NCBI GenBank assembly: GCA_034431315.1
Contig: DAOUDK010000008.1
Coordinates: forward strand, 1 to 21,017
DNA: 21,017 nt
Direction of reading: 5' to 3'
From: JAUWOY01 sp034431315
GTDB lineage: Bacteria; Chloroflexota; Anaerolineae; VGOG01
The position numbers and the translations under genes are program-made. Positions 15,029 through 21,017 of this stretch are shown here, piece after piece; position 1 is the stretch's first letter, and the number at the start of each line of letters is the position of its first letter. The notes beneath the pieces were generated by a model. The model was not told where the DNA came from. It saw only the letters and a list, made by a program, of their open reading frames with translations, and did not search any database.

Positions 15029-16654
15029 TCACACTGGCCAATGCATGCTGATGTAGTTGTGGGCAGCTTCCATATCAAGTGGTTGGCTCGCGGGGCCAGT
15101 GCGAACATAGAACTCTTTGGTGCCTCTGTCCGTCAAGTAGACTGGCTTGGGGCTGGGCTCTACCTGGACGATACAGACGGTCTTGCCCTTGATCCCCTCA
15201 AAAGAGACGTGTTGGTATTGGGAGAGCTCTGCCCCCAGAGCGTTAATGAGTACTTGACGCAGCGTTCGCTCGTAGCCATCTCTATCCTTTCGACTTAGGG
15301 TCTTCAGGTCATGCTCGATGCCCAACACGGTGCAGTCATCTGCGACACCGATGAGGAGCGTGCCACCTTCACTGTTGAGGAATCCGGCAACGGTCTTGGC
15401 AATGACTTTCTCAAGGGCTTTGTTTACTTTCTGTGTGTGCAGGTCCCATCGCATGCTCGCCTTGTATTCGAGAGCAGCGTTCTCGCCGGTCAGCATATCT
15501 GCCAACGGTTGAGGGAGTTCGGCAACGGGAGCAACAAAACGAGATCCAAATTCTTCGACGATCTTCGCGGCTATGCGGAAACCGGACTCCGTCTCTCGTA
15601 CCCTGTGAGCTCTGTGTAACCTGTAGAGACCTCTTCGAACAAGCACGGTGTGAATCTCCAGCGCCTTGGCAATGTCGTCCACGGTTGCCATAGGATTGTG
15701 CGCGAGGAAGCAAAAGATGTTCTGCTCATCACCTTGCAGGCCTTCAAAGAAGTCCCTCAGTGCACCCTCGAAACTCTCGAACACTTTGTCGCGTAACTCG
15801 GATTCCCACAGACACTCGAGATCAGTCAGTGTGATATGGATTTGGCTGGTATTCCCTAGTGTTACGAGTTCGTAGAGATGTCCACACAGTATCTGGACTA
15901 GGCTGGGTTTATCTCCAGTGAGCTCAAGGATTCGCTGCAAGGCCAGGTCCTCAAAGGACAAACGTCCTTCTACTGGAACCTGGATGAGTGCCCTGGCATC
16001 AGCCGGATCAATAGGACCAAGGTATATGGGCCGGAGAGCACCTTTCAGATTCGCAAACTCCGCAGTCTCTTGATGTGGTTTGATATCTCCCGCCAAAAGG
16101 AAGTCCACACTATCGCATTGCTGTATCGCAGCTTTGAGACAGGACAAGATATTTGCACTCTCGTCCATGTCCAGTAGCTTCTCACTCTCATCTACCAGCA
16201 CAACCGCTCGTTGCCCTCTGCAAGACAAATGCTCCGATAGTCTTGTTAACTCTTTCAGGAAAACCATGTGGTCTATAGGTGACAGGGTCACAAACCGCTC
16301 AACTTGTTCCTCCGCTAGTTCGGCTAGGACCTTAAAGTAGAAACCAGCAGCGCTCGTAACACCGAGCAGATCTACAAACGCCCAGTGATGCGAGGCTGTG
16401 GACCGGCGGAGCTCTGCCAAGAGGTCTCCAGTATGCCGATCCAGCAACTGCTCACAGAAATCTACACCTCTTCTGGCAAAATCTCCAATCATGTATAGTA
16501 AAAAGGTCTTACCCATCCGCCTCTCGCCGATAAGTAAGACTGAGTCACCATTCAGCAGGTAGTTACTGATGGTCTGGATTTCCTGCCTACGGCCAAAGAA
16601 CATGCGTAACTTGACAGGAGATGGGTCTACGCCGATGAAGTAAGGCGACGGCAT
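15029..16654 (-). CDS. STAND/AAA-type ATPase fused to a Schlafen AlbA_2 domain
   Basis: This is a 541-aa protein. The N-terminal ATPase (about 20-290) begins MFFGRRQEI and has Walker A GERRMGKT (43-50) and Walker B VVLVDES (151-157), as in the AAA_16/archaeal-type STAND ATPases. A winged-helix-like part (about 305-372) contains FLAHNPMATVDDIAKALEI. The C-terminal domain (about 390-525) matches Schlafen AlbA_2: ENAALEYKAS, then IAKTVAGFLNSEGGTLLIGVADD and FYVRTG. AlbA_2 domains bind nucleic acids, and some relatives cleave RNA. It is the last gene of the operon, 3 bases after the preceding stop. Its ribosome site (AGAGGAG) lies inside that gene. A role as the effector or sensor of a defence system is inferred. 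Confidence 0.8.
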   Translation of the reverse strand: MPSPYFIGVDPSPVKLRMFFGRRQEIQTISNYLLNGDSVLLIGERRMGKTFLLYMIGDFARRGVDFCEQLLDRHTGDLLAELRRSTASHHWAFVDLLGVTSAAGFYFKVLAELAEEQVERFVTLSPIDHMVFLKELTRLSEHLSCRGQRAVVLVDESEKLLDMDESANILSCLKAAIQQCDSVDFLLAGDIKPHQETAEFANLKGALRPIYLGPIDPADARALIQVPVEGRLSFEDLALQRILELTGDKPSLVQILCGHLYELVTLGNTSQIHITLTDLECLWESELRDKVFESFEGALRDFFEGLQGDEQNIFCFLAHNPMATVDDIAKALEIHTVLVRRGLYRLHRAHRVRETESGFRIAAKIVEEFGSRFVAPVAELPQPLADMLTGENAALEYKASMRWDLHTQKVNKALEKVIAKTVAGFLNSEGGTLLIGVADDCTVLGIEHDLKTLSRKDRDGYERTLRQVLINALGAELSQYQHVSFEGIKGKTVCIVQVEPSPKPVYLTDRGTKEFYVRTGPASQPLDMEAAHNYISMHWPV

Positions 16655-16657
16655 CCT

Positions 16658-18085
16658 TCAACTCCTCTGTTGGCGAAGCCATTCTTCATCCAGCCTGGCC
16701 TTGATGCTAGCGAGAGTCTTCTGAGCGGGTGTACCGTAGTCTCGCGTGACCTCGCTGACCAAGTTCATATCAACTAGCCTGGAAATGACGTCCCGATTGT
16801 GTTGATTAACGAGCACAGACCCAGAAACCATGCTTTTGAAAACCTCCCTCTCATCCAGCTCCAACGCATCCCACAACGACTGCAAGCCGTAGCCAATCAT
16901 GTCAAGAATTCTATGGATGGCAGCGTCTACGTGTGGAACAGTGACAGTTAACATCTCGTTAAGTTCGGTCGGGCCAGGTGTTGCCTCGTACATGTGCTCC
17001 AACGAAAGCGAACAGAGGGCCTGAGTGTAGTAGGGTGAACAGCCACTATATTCAACGATCTTGGCAACGGCAGCGTCCTCGAATCCCACGTTGGCCTGTC
17101 GAGCTGGCGACCTGATCAACATTTCCGTTTCTTCACGGGAGAACCCCCTCAGCTTGACGCCAGAGAAGATATTGTAAAGTGGTGAGGTCACGCTGGTCAT
17201 CCTGAGAATCTGCGGGGTCCCGGCCAGGACGCAGGCAATACGCTCGTGGGTTTGCAACAGGTGACGTAAGAACTCCTGACGAGAGTCGTGGGTTGCTTTT
17301 TCTGCCGGGGAATTTGCCAGTAGGAAAGTCGCTTCATCCAGTAATAAGATAACCCTGGCTTCTTCACTTATCTTTGCCAACCAGGTCAGGTATTTCTTTA
17401 GATCGCGCTCGAAATGGAAATTGAATAGGTCAATTGAGGTTTCGCGGGTCGCTGTCTTCACATCCCAATCCAGAGGTGGAGGCTCCTCACCGAGGCTTTC
17501 TCGCACTTCTTCTCTCAGGTGAAGGAGTATAGACCTGAACATCTGGTGGTGCTCATGCCCCATCTTCTCCGGTGTCAACATGAGAGAGACAAATGGAAAC
17601 TGCAACCGGGCTTTAAGTTGGAAAAGCAAACTGGTCTTGCCTGCCCGGCGAGGTCCAGTGATCAGGAAGTTCTGTTTGTTGCGTTTGGTAACGCCACGAT
17701 GAATCTCGCTCAGCTCAGCCACCCGCCCGAAAAACAGATGCTGATCTTTTATTGGCTCGCCGAAAACGTAGGGATTCTCTGTCTGCGCGCTAACTGAATG
17801 CGTCTTTACCTTATCCCCGATTTTGAAATTCAAGGTGATCGTTCCAGTGTTATTGGGTCGAACGATAAAAGTACCTTTTCGCGGCCCCTTATCAAGGCCC
17901 TCAACAATGATTGGGTTCAGTGATGCGATTTCGTATTGCTCCGATTGCAAGAGCTCGACACTTAGGGGATCTGTCTGGTCAGGGGCAAAGAACTCGATAA
18001 GAAATATATTGTTCTGGTAAGCCCGCATGCGGCTACCCTCAATAACGCGCATCTTGAATTCTACCGGCTTAAGTTCAGTGGTCAC
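16658..18085 (-). CDS. STAND/AAA-type ATPase with an N-terminal beta-rich domain
   Basis: This is a 475-aa protein. Residues 1-100 form a beta-rich, probably Ig-like, domain (SVELLQSEQYEIASLNPIIV, then FIVRPNNTGTITLNFKIGD). The ATPase follows with NPYVFGEPI...FFGRVAEL, Walker A GPRRAGKT (144-151) and Walker B VILLLDE (245-251), AGTPQILR and a helical C-terminal region. Its FFGR...GPRR-GKT layout matches the neighbouring 541-aa ATPase, so the two are probably paralogous partners. The GTG start at 18085 overlaps the brxL stop as GTGA, with GAGGAGA upstream, so it is coupled to brxL. It is not recognisable as BrxC/PglY, which is much larger. Function in the system is unknown. Confidence 0.78.
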   Translation of the reverse strand: MTTELKPVEFKMRVIEGSRMRAYQNNIFLIEFFAPDQTDPLSVELLQSEQYEIASLNPIIVEGLDKGPRKGTFIVRPNNTGTITLNFKIGDKVKTHSVSAQTENPYVFGEPIKDQHLFFGRVAELSEIHRGVTKRNKQNFLITGPRRAGKTSLLFQLKARLQFPFVSLMLTPEKMGHEHHQMFRSILLHLREEVRESLGEEPPPLDWDVKTATRETSIDLFNFHFERDLKKYLTWLAKISEEARVILLLDEATFLLANSPAEKATHDSRQEFLRHLLQTHERIACVLAGTPQILRMTSVTSPLYNIFSGVKLRGFSREETEMLIRSPARQANVGFEDAAVAKIVEYSGCSPYYTQALCSLSLEHMYEATPGPTELNEMLTVTVPHVDAAIHRILDMIGYGLQSLWDALELDEREVFKSMVSGSVLVNQHNRDVISRLVDMNLVSEVTRDYGTPAQKTLASIKARLDEEWLRQQRS

Positions 18086-19566
18086 AGGTTTCTCCTCTTT
18101 GCATTTCTAGCTTTTGCGATAGAATGTCCACTTTTTACACGCTCCCTGAAAGTGATTTGTTTCTTGTCCACAGGGTCCCGGTACAGAAGATATCGTTGAT
18201 CTAGTACCCGCTGTCGATATCCAATTGCGTGTCTCACGCAAGTAGCTACGTCTTCAGATTGGAACTGCCCATCGGGAAAAAGGAGCTTTAGCAAACCACT
18301 GGCCATTGCCTTGATCCCTTTTTCATCACGAATGTTGGCATTCTCCAGACTCACATACTGGTCAATATAGTTCTGAAAGTTTAGTGTTCTTAGAAGATGC
18401 AGGATCTCGCAAAAGTAATCGGCGGCGAATCCATTATATGGCGTTAGGTGCTCTTGGCGTTGGCCGATTTTGCTAATCTTCCAGCCGGGTAGGAAACCAG
18501 CCAGCCGGTCCAGGAAGGCTTTATGCTGCATGATGGGAGGAAGAAGTTCAAAGCAAGGTACGTCTTCGTAGTCTTGGTCGAAGGCCGGCAGATTACCAAC
18601 TAGAACCACCGAGGCCGGGCTAGGAATTTCGACGTCACCTCGGTCGTATGAACCATCGGCCATGAACTTGAGCAGCTTATTGACCACCTCATCCTTCATT
18701 CCACGACCAACTTTGTCGATCTCATCAAAGACAACAGCATCGTAATAGGCTAACAAGCCAGGAGTCTTGTCTCTGATATTGTAGAACAGCACAGCCGGAC
18801 TTACTACGCTGCCGGAGATCACACGAGAGTAGACTGAGATCTTATCGAACAGATAAGTTTTGCCCGTACCTGGTGGTCCTAGCTCTATCATGTGGGCGTT
18901 CTTCTCGACCAGAGGCACCATTCGCGAGATGGTATGCAACCTGACTTCCATAGGATAGACATCAGGATTGAGGCCCGTACTGCTGATAAGTATCTTCTGC
19001 CATTCTTCGGTCGTGAAGTAACTGCGTCCTTCCTGAAAGGCAGCCAAATCCACGTTGGACAACTGGAATGGACGGAATCGGGTGAGGATCACTTCGCGGG
19101 TTTGGCTCTTGTACAAAAGCTGGCCCATCCCCCAAACGCCATCTACGAGCATACGCGGATGGGACTCGATGATATGCCTTTGAACCTTAGCGTCGAACAA
19201 TCCCAGAGACGGAATCTCCAGCTTATACCGTTCATCCTCAGGCTTGGACAGGTCTACTCTGACCTCGTAGGCATCAATGAGCTTGATCTGCCCTTCTTGT
19301 TCCAAACGATGTAAGGCTACGTTCTTGTGCTTGCGCTCTACATAGTGGGCGCGGACATAGGTGTCCATTTCAGCCAGGTTTTCCTTGGTATCCCCTGTCT
19401 CACAGAACTTCGCAACTAGCCACTCGGAGACGAAACGCGGCAATTGGCTAACTTCATGGCGAAGGCCGAGTGACTTGTCTACCACAGCCCCAGGATAGAC
19501 CTCTGCCAGTCGCCTGTTCCACTCAACATCTTGTTGCTTCGTGTGTTGTCCGTTCGGTAGCGTCAT
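18082..19566 (-). CDS. brxL: BrxL-type AAA+ protein of BREX systems (short form)
   Basis: BrxL is an AAA+ ring-forming protein of BREX phage defence. The 494-aa sequence follows the family pattern: RLAEVYPGAVVDK and PRFVSEWLVAKFC at the N-terminus, LVDGVWG, PFQLSNVDLAAFQEGR, FTTEEWQKILISSTGL, Walker A ELGPPGTGKTYLF (core 230-237), Walker B VVFDEID (278-284), sensor VVLVGN (320-325), FLDRLAGFLPGW (351-362) and SGLLKLLFPDGQF. It ends in a basic tail. The Lon-like protease domain of the roughly 690-aa BrxL form is absent, so it resembles the family's shorter version of about 470 aa. ATG 19566 has AGGAGA at good spacing, 12 bases after the pglZ stop. The PglZ-then-BrxL order is that of BREX types 1 and 4. 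Confidence 0.88.
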   Translation of the reverse strand: MTLPNGQHTKQQDVEWNRRLAEVYPGAVVDKSLGLRHEVSQLPRFVSEWLVAKFCETGDTKENLAEMDTYVRAHYVERKHKNVALHRLEQEGQIKLIDAYEVRVDLSKPEDERYKLEIPSLGLFDAKVQRHIIESHPRMLVDGVWGMGQLLYKSQTREVILTRFRPFQLSNVDLAAFQEGRSYFTTEEWQKILISSTGLNPDVYPMEVRLHTISRMVPLVEKNAHMIELGPPGTGKTYLFDKISVYSRVISGSVVSPAVLFYNIRDKTPGLLAYYDAVVFDEIDKVGRGMKDEVVNKLLKFMADGSYDRGDVEIPSPASVVLVGNLPAFDQDYEDVPCFELLPPIMQHKAFLDRLAGFLPGWKISKIGQRQEHLTPYNGFAADYFCEILHLLRTLNFQNYIDQYVSLENANIRDEKGIKAMASGLLKLLFPDGQFQSEDVATCVRHAIGYRQRVLDQRYLLYRDPVDKKQITFRERVKSGHSIAKARNAKRRNL

Positions 19567-19578
19567 ATTCTTGGTCTC

Positions 19579-20910
19579 CTACCAGTCGTCCTCATCGTCA
19601 AAAGTGCGGCGAGTAGACACGCGCATCCTTTCCCGACGCCCCGGCTCTACGGCCAGAACGCGCGTCTCCTCAAAGTGTTTTTGCACACCGCCGATCTCTC
19701 CAGCAAGCATAACCTTCACAGGAATATCACCGGATTTGGATGGAATGACCGACACGACCAACTTTCCCACTTCACCTGGTCCAATATTCCCTGCTTGCAA
19801 TCCTCTAAGACTCAGCTCTGGAATATCTATCACCAAATCTTGTAGCGGCAGATCGTTCTTATTGAGAATCGCGATAGAGAGCGTGCCTTCTTCCTCGCTG
19901 GCTAGTCTTCCGGTTAGGGTCACTACGGGGGCCTCTATCTCAAGTGCTCCCCTAGCCAGCACAGCAACAGGGACTATCGCCTCGTACATGGACAGCCCAC
20001 CATGCACATAGTTGCCCCTTCCCCTCCTCACGTATTGCAGAAGTCTTGGCATAAGCCAGGCGATTACTTCGCCCTCACTGGAGCTGGATTCAGGTAGCCC
20101 GAATTCCTCGCTTTGCTCTCGCCAAATGACGTGCCACGCAGTCGAGCATTCATTGTAAAACTTCTTGACCGCTTGCAATGCAAGTGTTGTATCTTGCTCT
20201 CCTTTGGTCCTGGCGATGGCCAAACGGCCGTGACGTTCCAAGTCCAGGAATCCTCTCAATGAACTGTCGAACTTGATCTGACTCTGCTCCGACACATCCA
20301 CAAATCCGTGGTCACTGGTGACCACGACCTTGAGGTTTACCTCGTCCCGCAGCGATGAGTTCTGCTGAATCCCTTGGGCAATCTCCCCTACAAGGTCCGA
20401 CAGCCACTGCGTTGCAGTGGCTTTCAATTTGGACTCTCCCATCTTTGAAACATGAATGTGAGAGTCTATTTCGGTGTAGACGAAGGCGTAGCACTTAACG
20501 TCAAGCTTGAGAGCTTGGCGAAAATCCTTTTCGCCGCCGTTAACGTAGACTAACTCGTCTTCGAGGTACAGAATGCGCTTATTGGTAGGCAATGCCTTCA
20601 GTTGGTCAACCCGACCGAGATAACCAAGGGCTCGCGCCAGAGTTCTGGCCTCTTCCCACGGTGGGATGTCGGTGCCATAAATGTCATCTACGAAACTGGC
20701 CAGGCTGCGAGGTGGCATTCCCCCAAAGATGGCACGCCGCGAAAACTCGGTAATGGTCGGTAGCATGGCCAGGCCGGCCTCATTGCCCTGGACAACGAAA
20801 CCTTGCTTGCCGAGCGCGCCACGGAGATGGCGCCACAGTTCCCAGTCCAGCCCATCCAAGACCAATAGGATGACCTTGTCCCCTTTGGCTACACTATCTA
20901 AGAGCGTGTT
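19579..20910 (-). pseudogene. pglZ: PglZ-family phosphatase, 5' end lost at an IS junction
   Basis: PglZ is the alkaline-phosphatase-superfamily component common to all BREX types. The frame contains KVILLVLDGLDWELW, LPTITEFSRRAIFGG, VVTSDHGFVDV and YVHGGLSMYEAIVPV, which are the metal-binding and catalytic landmarks. A C-terminal Ig-like beta domain (about the last 120 residues) contains NKNDLPLQDLVIDIPEL and SGDIPVKVML. The only nearby start is a TTG at 20865 in the middle of the first core strand, and the frame opens just after a TAA at 20911-20913. The N-terminal region of a normal PglZ, which is several hundred residues in type A proteins, is therefore missing. Transposase-like sequence begins within 40 bases. 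The core may still be made from a fusion or internal start, but the gene is not complete. Confidence 0.85.
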
Positions 20911-21017
20911 TTAGAAGTTATGTATACTCGTGAGCGGTGCAACTTACAGGGCCACAGCCGGGTTACGCGCCAGACGGCGCAGCATGATGTGAACCATCGC
21001 CGCATAAATCATGGTTT
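20901..21017 (-). mobile_element. End of an insertion sequence, running off the window
   Basis: The sequence from about 20901 (AGAGCGTGTTTTAGAAG) is noncoding up to a transposase stop at 20944 and has the look of an IS terminus with its inverted repeat. The other end is outside the window, so the repeat and target duplication cannot be confirmed. It interrupts pglZ. Its exact edge is uncertain within about 10 bases. Confidence 0.6.
20944..21017 (-). CDS. Transposase C-terminus, probably IS5-like (partial)
   Basis: Only the last 23 or so codons are inside the window, ending at TAA (20946-20944). The peptide TMIYAAMVHIMLRRLARN is typical of the final helix of DDE transposases of the IS4/IS5 group, where a hydrophobic helix precedes an Arg-rich LRRL end. 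The family call is tentative because the catalytic domain is outside the window. Confidence 0.55.
   Translation of the reverse strand, partial: TMIYAAMVHIMLRRLARNPAVAL

Noticed and set aside
1..21017. CRISPR arrays and tRNA or rRNA genes
   Set aside because: No regularly spaced repeats and no cloverleaf or rRNA-like sequence was seen on reading the spacers.

Overview
The window looks like a chromosomal segment of a bacterium from the Chloroflexota (Anaerolineae- or Caldilineae-like). This is an inference. It rests on a fused transaldolase/glucose-6-phosphate isomerase, an archaeal-type stand-alone riboflavin reductase, a TtuA-type tRNA thiolation enzyme, and several copies of a short repeat built on CCTTCGACAGGCTCAGGAC, some of them inside coding frames. 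The central metabolic genes are GC-rich. The gap gene, the small NicO-like gene and especially the right-hand 6 kb are visibly more AT-rich, which suggests different histories.

Left part (1-3750). The minus strand carries ttuA followed by era, overlapping by GTGA. era has a one-base frameshift in its KH domain. ttuA has lost its N-terminal zinc finger, and an in-frame palindromic insert lies before its C-terminal zinc finger. Just upstream of ttuA is a decayed 234-bp copy of a CheY-like response regulator. The intact copy lies about 1.1 kb further on, and the two flank an unrecognised 221-aa gene. A strong hairpin terminator follows the intact regulator.

Middle part (3850-14570, plus strand). 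This is a sugar and cofactor cluster: glucokinase (frameshifted), NAD(P)H-hydrate epimerase, archaeal-type RibD reductase, GTP cyclohydrolase II, the Tal-Pgi fusion, a HAD phosphatase broken by one amber codon, GAPDH, a NicO/UreH-like membrane protein with a His-rich loop, and glucose-6-phosphate dehydrogenase. Together glk, tal-pgi, gap and zwf cover glucose phosphorylation, the entry to the oxidative pentose phosphate pathway, sugar recycling and lower glycolysis. Most junctions from nnrE to the HAD gene overlap or are only a few bases long, so they probably form one transcript. A decay zone with a possible sigma-factor N-terminal remnant follows zwf.

Right part (15029-21017, minus strand). 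This is a compact four-gene accessory operon: a 5'-truncated PglZ phosphatase, a short BrxL AAA+ protein, an ATPase with an N-terminal beta-rich domain, and an ATPase fused to a Schlafen/AlbA_2 domain. PglZ and BrxL are BREX phage-defence components, but none of the usual partners (BrxA, BrxB, BrxC, PglX) is in the window. What appears to be an IS element, with a transposase C-terminus running off the right edge, cuts off the start of pglZ. The PglZ-BrxL-ATPase-ATPase/AlbA_2 arrangement is the best candidate here for an undescribed defence system, with the caveat that upstream genes may lie beyond the IS.

Several lesions (era, glk, HAD) are single-base changes, two of them in G/C runs. They could be true pseudogenes or residual sequencing errors.
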